Positions 26,717-34,229 of a DNA stretch of 64,000 bases are shown piece by piece. The stretch is taken from NCBI GenBank assembly GCA_964555935.1, contig CAZKUN010000015.1, positions 5,239 to 69,238 of the forward strand, read 5' to 3'. Source of the DNA: CAZKUN01 sp964555935. GTDB taxonomy: Bacteria > Armatimonadota > Zipacnadia > Zipacnadales > VGFC01. Each line of letters begins with the position of its first letter. Position 1 is the first letter of the stretch. A program made the translations under genes and the position numbers. The notes beneath the pieces were generated by a model. The model worked only from the letters and a program-made list of their open reading frames with translations, had not been told where the DNA came from and made no database searches.

Positions 26717-28359
26717 GCCGCCCGCTTGCTCTCGCGCTGGTCGCCGCGGCGGCAGTCGCCCACGGTGACAGCCAGCCTCTCGACAGCCTTGCCACCATCA
26801 GGCCTGGCATCAGGACGGGCTTCTCAAATGCAGGCTGGAAGTACGATCGCTACGACAACCTCGACTCGCTCGACGCCCACACGCGAATGGTTGTGGCCGA
26901 CCTCGAAGGCCCGGGAATCATCCGCCACATCCATTCCGTCCGTCACCATCCCGCCGACCTGATGGCCCGTGGCATCGTGCTCGAGATCTGGTTTGACGAT
27001 GCGCCTGAGCCGGCCGTGATGAGCCCGCTGGCGGACTTCTTCGGCGATGGGTGCGACGGCGCGAGCGAGTACTTCACCACGCCGCTGATCGAATGTGCCC
27101 CGTGGAGCTACAACTGCTATTTCCCCATGCCGTTCAAAGAGCGCGCGCGGGTCATTCTCCGCAACGACACCGACCTTGACGCGATGAACTACAGCTACGT
27201 CGAGTGGGAGCCGCTGCGCAAGTGGCGCAAGAGCCTGGGCTACTTCCACGCCTCCTACGCCCGCGACAGATTCCAACTCACGCCCGAGACCTCCCACACG
27301 TTCCTCGACCTTCGTGGCAATGGCCATCTTCTCGGCCGACAGTTCAGCGTCCGCACTGAGGAGCCGTTCTTCCGCGGGTTCAACGTGGTCATGGAGGGCA
27401 ACAACGAGATCGACATCGACGGTGAGGAGCGCGCCGTCGACTACCTCGGCACCGAGGACTCATTCACCTTCAGTTGGGGGTTCCAGGAGACCTTCGCCGG
27501 CCTCCGCGCGGGGATGCCGCATGTGGTCCATGGCGACGTGAACGAACTATCGATCTATCGCTTCCACGATCACATGCCCATTCGGTTCAGACACGGGCTG
27601 ACGTGGCGGATCAACTGGCGGGAAGAGAAGACCTTCACCCGAATGCCGGCGTGGGGCGATGCGGTCGATCGCCACGGGTGCATGGTTGACTATGCAACGG
27701 TTCATTACTGGTACGAGGACGATCCTGGCAGTTACGAACATCAGGCGCTAGCCGAGGTTGGCTTGCGGGGCAACCTGCTCCCCCTCACGGATGGCGATCT
27801 CCTCGCGCGCCTTGCCGCCATGCCTGTCGACGATCGGCCGGGCAACACCTTCGACGCTGAGCCTGATATCGCCCGAGCGCGCGTCCTGAATGCCTACAGA
27901 AACACTCACCCGTTCTGGATCGATGAGCCCCAACCGATAGGCGGGCACCCGGGCAACCCAAATCCCGGCCGTCAGGGCATCCTGGCCGTCCACGCGGCGG
28001 GCGTGGCGACGCCTGCTTACGTGCTGCTGAAGTTGCCGATCCCCGATGGCGACGCCCCTCGGCTGCGCGTCGTCGTCTCCGGCGATCCCTATGAGACTCC
28101 AGGCATCGGCGACTTCGTATTGCGCGCGGGCGTGGCGGTTGACGACGCTCTGCAGTGGCTGGGCGAGCGAATCGTCGCGGCGGGCGATCCGCCCAGCGAA
28201 ACCAATTGGCAGACCATCGACCTCGAGTTGCCGGACCTGGCCCTTGACCAACTTGGCGTGGTCCTTGAGGTCGCCTACGGTGGAGCCACTCCGGGCGTGA
28301 ACGAAGAAGCATTCCTCGACGAGATCAGCATCGTGACGGGAGCGAAGGGGCAACCATGA
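26713..28359 (+). CDS. Secreted DUF2961 / GH172-like glycoside hydrolase
   Basis: 548 residues with a short signal peptide (MSRPLALALVAAAAVAHGDS). The DUF2961 core is recognisable: TRMVVADLEGPGIIRHIHSV near 65, LEIWFDDAPEPAVMSPLADFFGDG near 95-118, CYFPMPFKERARV, and YLGTEDSFTFSWGF with Glu248 in the GTED motif where the family has a catalytic acid. GH172 was founded on alpha-fructofuranosidases and difructose-anhydride enzymes and also includes alpha-arabinofuranosidase-type members, all built from double jelly-rolls. The last 130 residues form an additional beta-sandwich (PDGDAPRLRVVVSGDP). It overlaps both neighbours by 4 bp. Family is well supported; the exact sugar is not. Confidence 0.82.
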   Translation: MSRPLALALVAAAAVAHGDSQPLDSLATIRPGIRTGFSNAGWKYDRYDNLDSLDAHTRMVVADLEGPGIIRHIHSVRHHPADLMARGIVLEIWFDDAPEPAVMSPLADFFGDGCDGASEYFTTPLIECAPWSYNCYFPMPFKERARVILRNDTDLDAMNYSYVEWEPLRKWRKSLGYFHASYARDRFQLTPETSHTFLDLRGNGHLLGRQFSVRTEEPFFRGFNVVMEGNNEIDIDGEERAVDYLGTEDSFTFSWGFQETFAGLRAGMPHVVHGDVNELSIYRFHDHMPIRFRHGLTWRINWREEKTFTRMPAWGDAVDRHGCMVDYATVHYWYEDDPGSYEHQALAEVGLRGNLLPLTDGDLLARLAAMPVDDRPGNTFDAEPDIARARVLNAYRNTHPFWIDEPQPIGGHPGNPNPGRQGILAVHAAGVATPAYVLLKLPIPDGDAPRLRVVVSGDPYETPGIGDFVLRAGVAVDDALQWLGERIVAAGDPPSETNWQTIDLELPDLALDQLGVVLEVAYGGATPGVNEEAFLDEISIVTGAKGQP

Positions 28360-30437
28360 GATACCTGACACTGTTGGCGGTGTGCGCGGCGTCCGCATCA
28401 CTTGCGTCGGCTCAGATGAACCTCGCTCAGCTCCGTGCCATGCGCCACGAAGCCGCCCATCGTCCGCGCCGCCTCATCTTCAACAACGATGGCGATGACG
28501 TCATCTACACGAAGAAAGAGCCGACCGCCGAGGCTCTTCTCGCGCTCCGCACCACGCCGCTCTTGGGCAGCCAAGTCGACAGCATCTTCTACAGCAACTC
28601 GCTCTGCTTCGGCCACGCGCTGTTTGATAGCGACGTCATGGAGCCGTTCACCTGCGCCGATGAGATGTTCAGCAACAACGGCCTGCCTCAGCTCATGGAA
28701 CGTGACATCGCCCCAATCGGCGTGATGGCCGACTTCGGCCACGCGAACGGTATCGAGATGTTCTGGGACATGCGGATGAACGATACCCATGACGCCATGA
28801 TCGGTGGCTACGGTCCGTACCTGCGGCCTCAGTTCAAGCTCGACAATCCCGAGTACCTCGTTGGTTCCGAGGAGAAAACGCCTCCCCACGGGCCGTGGAC
28901 GTCCGTCAACTTCGCCGAGCCCGCCGTTCGCGATCTGGCCTATCGCTTCTTCGAGGAAGTCTGCACGAAGTTCGACGTAGACGGCATCGAGTTGGATTTC
29001 TTCCGCCACGCCTGCTTCTTCAAGAGCGTCGCCTGGGGCGACAAGGCCAGCCAGGAAGAACTCGACATGATGACCGACCTCATCCGCCAGACTCGCGCCA
29101 TGACCGAGCGCGAGGGGATGCGCCGAGGTCGGCCAATTCTCGTTGCCATTCGCATCCCCGACTCTGTCGACTACTGCCGCGACATCGGACTCGACGTTGA
29201 GACATGGTTGGACGAGGGCCTCGTCGACATCCTCAGCGGGACATGCTACTTCCAGCTCAACCCGTGGGAGTACCTCGTTGACCTGGGGCACCGCTACGGC
29301 GTGCCCGTCTATCCATCGCTCAGCGAATCGCGTGTCTCGGGCGAGACGCGCTTCCGCCGCGGCTCCATCGAGAGCTACCGGGCCCGCGCTGCCCAGGTCT
29401 GGCAGGCCGGCGCCGACGGCGTCTACATGTTCAACTACTTCAACCCGCGCGGCGATGTCTGGCGAGAACTCGGCGACCGCGACGCCTTGCGCAGCATGGA
29501 CAAGCTCTACTTCGTCGCGCCACGCAACGGTTCGCCTACCAGTTATCTTGCGGATGGCGCCCGGCATCAGAATGTCCCCATCCTCACGCCCAGCAACCCG
29601 TGGCTTGTCCCGAGTGGCGCGCCGGCGGAGATTCCGCTACCCATTGGCGACGATCTCACCTGGGCCGTTGGCGAAGGCCTGCAGCCCAAGGTCACGTGTC
29701 ACGTGCGGACCATCGGCTCCGGCGACGTTGAGGTCGCGATAAACGGTCACTCCCTCTCCGAGCCGGTCGAAGTTGAGGGCTGGCTCGACTATGACGTCCC
29801 GCCGGCTGCGGTGAAGACAGGCGACAACGTCGTCGCCTTGCGAGCCGATCCGCCGGCCGATGCCGGCGAATGGAGCCTCACCTACGATGGCTCATCCCTG
29901 CCCGAAATGCCCTGGCAGGAGATGGGGTTCTACGGGGGATGCGTCACCGAGGTCGTCGATGGGGCGCTCCTGATCGCGGATCGCGGCACGGAAGGCGGGA
30001 ACTACGCCTTCTACCAGTACCCGTGCTTCATCCAGCCCGAGGATGAGTCGATCATCGAGTTCCGCGCCAAGGTCATCTCCGACTGGAGCAGCGTGATGGT
30101 GGAGAATGGCACTGCCGGCGAGGAGATCCAGCTCTATCCCGACCGCGTCAAGGGACGCCACACGAGCGCGGTATACATGATGGACACCACCGACGACTTC
30201 CACACCTACCGCATGGTCCTGCAGGGCGATGACTACCGGGTTTACGTTGATGGCGAGTTGCGCCTTGATGGCGAGGGGCTCTTCACGCGCCCCGCGCACA
30301 ACGGTCGGAGCGGCGTCATGTTCGGCGCGGCAAACAGCGGCAGTCTCGGCGAAGCGCTCTGGCAGTCGGTCAAGGTCCGCAGCCACGCTGCAACCCTAAT
30401 CGACCTCGCTCTGTCTATCGACTACCAGGAAGGGTAG
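28356..30437 (+). CDS. Secreted GHL-type TIM-barrel hydrolase with C-terminal LamG-like domain
   Basis: 693 residues; signal peptide MRYLTLLAVCAASASLASAQ. The barrel begins RRLIFNNDGDDVIYTKKEP and contains GIEMFWDMRMND and the amylase-superfamily-like signature FDVDGIELDFFRH near residue 207, similar to DGINLDYIR of the GHL10 protein at 9.4-11.3 kb. Acidic strand-end residues there are the likely catalytic site. Residues about 430-510 form a small beta domain. The end (about 515-690) is a concanavalin/DUF1080-like fold (QPEDESIIEFRAKV, YRMVLQGDDYRVYVDGELRL). It starts inside the previous stop (ATGA) and closes the DUF1080-GH172-GHL operon. A hairpin module lies 18 bp after the stop. Substrate unknown. 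Confidence 0.78.
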   Translation: MRYLTLLAVCAASASLASAQMNLAQLRAMRHEAAHRPRRLIFNNDGDDVIYTKKEPTAEALLALRTTPLLGSQVDSIFYSNSLCFGHALFDSDVMEPFTCADEMFSNNGLPQLMERDIAPIGVMADFGHANGIEMFWDMRMNDTHDAMIGGYGPYLRPQFKLDNPEYLVGSEEKTPPHGPWTSVNFAEPAVRDLAYRFFEEVCTKFDVDGIELDFFRHACFFKSVAWGDKASQEELDMMTDLIRQTRAMTEREGMRRGRPILVAIRIPDSVDYCRDIGLDVETWLDEGLVDILSGTCYFQLNPWEYLVDLGHRYGVPVYPSLSESRVSGETRFRRGSIESYRARAAQVWQAGADGVYMFNYFNPRGDVWRELGDRDALRSMDKLYFVAPRNGSPTSYLADGARHQNVPILTPSNPWLVPSGAPAEIPLPIGDDLTWAVGEGLQPKVTCHVRTIGSGDVEVAINGHSLSEPVEVEGWLDYDVPPAAVKTGDNVVALRADPPADAGEWSLTYDGSSLPEMPWQEMGFYGGCVTEVVDGALLIADRGTEGGNYAFYQYPCFIQPEDESIIEFRAKVISDWSSVMVENGTAGEEIQLYPDRVKGRHTSAVYMMDTTDDFHTYRMVLQGDDYRVYVDGELRLDGEGLFTRPAHNGRSGVMFGAANSGSLGEALWQSVKVRSHAATLIDLALSIDYQEG

Positions 30438-30455
30438 ACGCGGCTTCGTGGCACC

Positions 30456-30480
30456 CGTAGGTCGGATCTCCAGATCCGAC
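30456..30480 (+). repeat. Hairpin module A in a convergent gap
   Basis: CGTAG followed by the perfect 9-bp stem GTCGGATCT/AGATCCGAC (30461-30480), identical to the copy at 16196. It occupies the 74-bp gap between two convergent genes. A terminator function is possible, but there is no T-run on either side. Confidence 0.92.
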
Positions 30481-30511
30481 GGGGCCGGTTCGGGGCGCAT
30501 CGAGATCGTCT

Positions 30512-32311
30512 CTAGTTCTCCCGCCTCACTCGGAACGGGATGATCGCCCGTCCTTGCGTCTCCACCGGCCCGGCGATCGCCACGACGCGCGCCTCATGCT
30601 CGCCATCAGCCAGCTCCCGCGCGTCGAGCACGATCCGCTCGCCGGGCAGGCACGTCTGGCGTCGGACACCATCCACGAACAGTTCATACCTCGCCACCGG
30701 CTGATCACCCTCCGCCGTCGCCGTCAGCCGACGCGTGCCCTTCACCGTCGCCCCCGGCTGCAGCCCCTTCACGCTCACCACTGGCGCCGTCGCCCACGGC
30801 TGACACAGCGGATCGCCAACGAGAAGCTGTTGGTACGGGGCCTTTACCGACTGGTAGAACGCCTCACCCAGCGAGCACCCGCTGGCGTAGAACACGTGCA
30901 TGAAGGGCGTCGGGAACTTGGTCGGCGTGTTGTACGGTTCTTTCACCGTCCCGCACGCCCCCGCCGCGCCGTGGCGCATGAGCTCGCTCAGCAGCGTCTG
31001 GTTCGTGCCGGTCATCACGCCGCCGAAGCTCGTGAGGTGGTCGCAGAACGCTCCCGGCAGAATGGTGCTGCCGCTCTCTTCCCACGAGAATTTCGCGATG
31101 CCGATCATCGCCCCGACCACATCCAGCTTGCTATCCGGCAGCACGCCGTCGATGACCTCGGCTTGCACTCCGAGTTCCCCCAGCGCCTTGGCCGCAGCCT
31201 CAAACGCCCACTGGCGCGGACCCGTGCGCGCCCGGTCCTTTGAGACCATGTAGTAGACCGTACCCGTCGGGCGCGATCCATCCGCCGCCACGCTTGCGCG
31301 CAGACCCGTCAGCGCCTCCTCGCGCGTGTTCGTCTTCTCACTCACATGCGCCAGCATCGCCGAGATGACGTATCGCCTGCCGACTTTCGCTGGCTCGCCT
31401 GCTCGGTTCCATTGCTTGCGCGCGCTGAACGCCGCCGGTGGCTCGCTCTCCAACTCCACCTCGCGCATCTGCTGCAGCAGCGCCTTGTAGTCATCGCGTT
31501 CCCGGAGTGACGCCAGGTCGCGATCCGCATCGGCCATTTCCCCGCGCCACCAGCCCGCCTCATAGGCCGCCGTCAGCGCCGCCATGGCCTCATCGGGCTT
31601 GCCTTGCAGGGCCGCAATACACGCCAGGTCGTACGGCAGTTCTGCATTCGCTGGGTGCGATTCAGATAGCTGCTGCAGGATCTCCGCGGCGCGCGCGAGC
31701 GCTGCCAGAGCCTCGGATGCCAGCGGCACCTTCGCGTCTCGCGCCTCCTTCTCGGCCTTCCTGAACTGCGCCAGCAGCGCGTGCAGCTCCGATCGCAGCG
31801 CTATGTCCGCCTCATCCCACGGCTCGTCCGGTCGCTCCTGTTTGAGCCGTCGCGCGTACCAGTTGGCATCCAGCGCCAGGTAGTCTGTATCGTCGGCGAG
31901 CACCATCTCGCCGAAGTAGGTGGCGCCCGTCAGCGACGCGGGCTGAGTGATGACGCGCCGGAAGCGCTTGCCCTCCATGTCAGCGCTGACGTCTACCGCG
32001 TGAGGGAAGCCCGCCGAGTAGATGACGTAGTCGATCTGCTCTGCGATCCCGCGCTCCTCCGCCGCACCCGTCAGTGGGCGCAATATGTGCTCGCGGAGGT
32101 CCGCGGCCTTGATGACCGGGACCTCCGGCACGCTCTCCAGACGCACAACGTTGCAGGCCGGGATGCCACGCAACCGGACGTACTCGTCCGCGATGACCAC
32201 CGAGTCCTCGCTGTTGGCGTTGACGACAATCAGCGCGTTCTCGGGACCGCCGCCGGCCCATGTTGGCGACGCGATCCACATCGCGGCGAGTGCTAGGAAT
32301 GAGCATGCCAT
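30512..32311 (-). CDS. TIGR03790-like secreted protein with internal TPR-like segment
   Basis: 599 residues from ATG 32311, with GGAGG 9 nt upstream and a signal peptide ending in SPTWAGG; the frame stays open upstream without support. The N-terminus NALIVVNANSEDSVVIADEY plus RGIPACNVVRL is the TIGR03790 signature. So is the second half: DHLTSFGGVMTGTNQTLLS, GAAGACGTVKEPYNTPTKFP, HVFYASGCSLGEAFYQSVK and LLVGDPLCQPWA. Between them (about 190-290) sits a helical TPR-like insertion (AELPYDLACIAALQGKPDEAM) not usual in the family as I know it. The last 90 residues are an Ig-like domain. Clan-CD (gingipain/caspase-like) peptidase folding has a similar Cys/His layout, but I cannot assign a catalytic dyad. 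Function is unknown; it is exported and isolated between two + strand operons. Confidence 0.7.
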   Translation of the reverse strand: MACSFLALAAMWIASPTWAGGGPENALIVVNANSEDSVVIADEYVRLRGIPACNVVRLESVPEVPVIKAADLREHILRPLTGAAEERGIAEQIDYVIYSAGFPHAVDVSADMEGKRFRRVITQPASLTGATYFGEMVLADDTDYLALDANWYARRLKQERPDEPWDEADIALRSELHALLAQFRKAEKEARDAKVPLASEALAALARAAEILQQLSESHPANAELPYDLACIAALQGKPDEAMAALTAAYEAGWWRGEMADADRDLASLRERDDYKALLQQMREVELESEPPAAFSARKQWNRAGEPAKVGRRYVISAMLAHVSEKTNTREEALTGLRASVAADGSRPTGTVYYMVSKDRARTGPRQWAFEAAAKALGELGVQAEVIDGVLPDSKLDVVGAMIGIAKFSWEESGSTILPGAFCDHLTSFGGVMTGTNQTLLSELMRHGAAGACGTVKEPYNTPTKFPTPFMHVFYASGCSLGEAFYQSVKAPYQQLLVGDPLCQPWATAPVVSVKGLQPGATVKGTRRLTATAEGDQPVARYELFVDGVRRQTCLPGERIVLDARELADGEHEARVVAIAGPVETQGRAIIPFRVRREN

Positions 32312-32434
32312 CGCATTGAGCCTCCGTCGCGCGGTTCGCCGACGCCGGAAGCTTGGCCTCGTGGGGAGGTGATCGGCGCGTCCACAGCGGATCATCACCC
32401 GCGCGCCAACTCGCCTCAGCCAAGGAGACTCCGC
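32312..32434. promoter_or_regulatory. Divergent intergenic region, TIGR03790-like gene / amidohydrolase
   Basis: 123-bp gap between divergent starts. Ribosome sites are clear (GGAGG for the - gene, AAGGAG for the + gene). I see no convincing promoter boxes and no repeat module. Confidence 0.3.
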
Positions 32435-33325
32435 ATGTTTCTCGATGTCCACGTCCACACGCGGCTCTACCCGGGACCCGAGCGGCTTTCCGGCGGAACG
32501 TACGCGACGCCCGAGCAGCTCATGGCGATGCTCAAGCCTCACGGAGTCAAGCGCGCCGTGATCCTGCCCGGCGTGAATCCCGAGTGCATGATGGTCCCTC
32601 AGGGGATCGGCGAGGTCCTGGCGATCGTTGAGCAATACCCGGACTTCTTCATCCCGTTCCTCAACGTTGACCCTCGCGCCGTCGCCAACTCGCCCAGCGC
32701 CGATCTTGGCCACGTGATGCGCTTCTGGAAGGAGCGCGGTTGCAGGGGCATCGGTGAGGTCTGCGCGTGCCTGCGGTTTGATGATCCGCTCTACGAGAAC
32801 CTCTTCCGCCACGCCCAGGAGAACGAACTGCCCATCACATTCCACCTCGCTCCCGAGGACACCGGATTCTACGGTATCGTCGATGACCTTGGACTTCCCG
32901 GCCTCGAAGGCGCCTTGCGCAAGTTCCCGGACCTCAAGTTCATCGGCCACTCCCAGCCCTTCTGGGCGGAGATAAGCGGCGATCTCACCGGGGAAGAGCG
33001 CAACGGCTACCCCAAGGGCCCTGTCACTCCCGGCGGCGTGGTGGCGCGGCTCTTCGACGAGTACCCGAACCTCTATGGCGATCTCTCACCCGCCGCGGGC
33101 AGCGGATTCAACGCCATCAACCGCGACCCCGAGTTTGGCTACGCCTTCCTGGAGAAGCACCAGGATCGCATGCTCTTCGGCTCCGACATCTGCGATCCAC
33201 GCAATCCGCTCGACCTCATCTTCTTCCTCAATGATGCCGTCGAGAATGGCAACCTTACCCGCCAAGCCTACGAGAAGATCTGCTACGGCAACGCGGAGAA
33301 GCTGCTGGGAGTGTCCATCCTGTAG
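32435..33325 (+). CDS. Amidohydrolase 2 (PF04909)-family metal-dependent hydrolase
   Basis: 296 residues, cytoplasmic; ATG 32435 with AAGGAG 8 nt upstream. TIM-barrel amidohydrolase with HxH on strand 1 (FLDVHVHTR, residues 2-10), VILPGVNPE, CRGIGEVCA, PITFHLAPED on a middle strand, KFIGHSQPFW (metal/base His) and MLFGSDICDPRNP with the strand-8 Asp. This subgroup hydrolyses or decarboxylates small acids and lactones (for example L-fuconolactone or 2-pyrone-type substrates), so a sugar-acid lactone is plausible in this setting, by inference. The TAG stop belongs to the leader of an intergenic hairpin module. A creatininase-like gene follows at 132 bp. Confidence 0.87.
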   Translation: MFLDVHVHTRLYPGPERLSGGTYATPEQLMAMLKPHGVKRAVILPGVNPECMMVPQGIGEVLAIVEQYPDFFIPFLNVDPRAVANSPSADLGHVMRFWKERGCRGIGEVCACLRFDDPLYENLFRHAQENELPITFHLAPEDTGFYGIVDDLGLPGLEGALRKFPDLKFIGHSQPFWAEISGDLTGEERNGYPKGPVTPGGVVARLFDEYPNLYGDLSPAAGSGFNAINRDPEFGYAFLEKHQDRMLFGSDICDPRNPLDLIFFLNDAVENGNLTRQAYEKICYGNAEKLLGVSIL

Positions 33326-33341
33326 GAGGGGTTTCAACCCC
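33320..33341 (+). repeat. Hairpin module whose leader supplies a stop codon
   Basis: CTGTAG, then GA, then GGGGTT-TC-AACCCC (33328-33341), a 6-bp stem with a TC loop. The TAG of the leader is the stop codon (33323-33325) of the amidohydrolase. Same layout as the other modules: TAG, purine-rich arm, pyrimidine loop. Confidence 0.8.
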
Positions 33342-33361
33342 GACGCCGTTGCTGTCGCCGT

Positions 33362-33422
33362 CGTAGGTCGGATCTCCAGGGAAACTCCCAGGGAAACTCG
33401 CCGTCTGAGTTTCCAAGTTTCC
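33362..33422 (+). repeat. Truncated module A carrying nested module E copies
   Basis: CGTAG plus GTCGGATCTCCAG (33362-33379) is the left part of module A. The right arm is replaced by GGAAACTC (33380-33387), then a complete inner hairpin with arms GGAAACTC (33392-33399) and GAGTTTCC (33407-33414) around GCCGTCT, then an outer closing AGTTTCC (33416-33422). The inner copy thus sits in the loop of an outer copy of itself, which in turn sits in module A. Confidence 0.85.
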
Positions 33423-33457
33423 ACGACGCCGTTCGCTCGTGCTCAAGGAGCGCCCAT

Positions 33458-34159
33458 ATGGTCACCGTCGAGAATACGTGGAAAGAAGTCGAAGACAGCG
33501 GCGCGGAGATCGTCATCATTCCCATCGGCGCCGTCGAACAACACGGGCCTCACTTGCCGCTCGGGACTGACTGGTACGCGGCCGATCGAGTGGCGGCGCA
33601 GGTCGGCGAGCAGCTCAACGCTTACGTCCTTCCCGCGCTCCCCATCAGCAATTCTCAGGAGCATCTCGATTTCCGCGGCTCGGTTTCGCTTCGGCCTCAG
33701 ACGCTCGCGCTCGTGCTTGAGGACATCATCCTCTCGCTCGCGCACCAGGGCTTTGGCAAGTTCGTCATCGTCAACTCGCACGGGGGCAACTGGGTGGTGA
33801 AGCCGACCATCCGCGATATCAACTTCCGCCATCCTGAGCTGATGGTCATCATGAGCAACGGCACGATGCCTGGCGATTCCGCTGCGATCCCGCCCGAGAT
33901 CCACGCCGGAGCGGGGGAGACGGGCGCGATGCTGTCCTCACGTCCCGAGTTGGTGAAAGACGGCGCCGATGACTTCACCCCATCTCACGGGCGCGAGTAT
34001 CTCGATTACGTGGGCATGAAGAAGGTCTCGCCGACCGGCGTCTGGGGCATGCCCTCCGAGGCCGATGCTGAGGCAGACCGGACCGCACACATCCAGCATT
34101 CCGTCGACTACATCCACGCAACATTCGCCGAAATCGAGCGCCTCCGCGGCTGTGACTAG
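33458..34159 (+). CDS. Creatininase-family amidase
   Basis: 233 residues; ATG 33458 with AAGGAG 9 nt upstream. The creatininase/creatinine-amidohydrolase fold is clear: VIIPIGAVEQHGPHLPLGTDW (metal ligands Glu, His and Asp) near 20-40, FVIVNSHGGNWVVKP near 105-119, and HAGAGETGAML near 148-158 with the later metal Glu. Length fits the short branch of the family, which covers creatininase, FAPy deformylase and mycofactocin MftE-type peptidases. With sugar-acid and mannoside enzymes on both sides, a lactam or amide of an unusual sugar is possible, but this is inference. It is separated from both neighbours by hairpin modules. Confidence 0.9.
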   Translation: MVTVENTWKEVEDSGAEIVIIPIGAVEQHGPHLPLGTDWYAADRVAAQVGEQLNAYVLPALPISNSQEHLDFRGSVSLRPQTLALVLEDIILSLAHQGFGKFVIVNSHGGNWVVKPTIRDINFRHPELMVIMSNGTMPGDSAAIPPEIHAGAGETGAMLSSRPELVKDGADDFTPSHGREYLDYVGMKKVSPTGVWGMPSEADAEADRTAHIQHSVDYIHATFAEIERLRGCD

Positions 34160-34175
34160 AGCGCTCAGCCGCCGT

Positions 34176-34200
34176 TGTAGGGGCGCGATTCATCGCGCCC
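34176..34200 (+). repeat. Hairpin module G between creatininase and GH38
   Basis: TGTAG precedes a perfect 9-bp stem, GGGCGCGAT-TC-ATCGCGCCC (34181-34200), with a TC loop. It ends 29 bp before the alpha-mannosidase start and so lies in its leader if transcription runs through from upstream. Confidence 0.9.
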
Positions 34201-34229
34201 TGCCGCCCGTTGACCTAGGAGCCACTTCT

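Noticed and set aside
30456..30480. Classical Rho-independent terminator
   Set aside because: The stem is strong but no T-run follows on either strand, and identical copies also lie in gene leaders and divergent gaps, so termination cannot be the family's only role.
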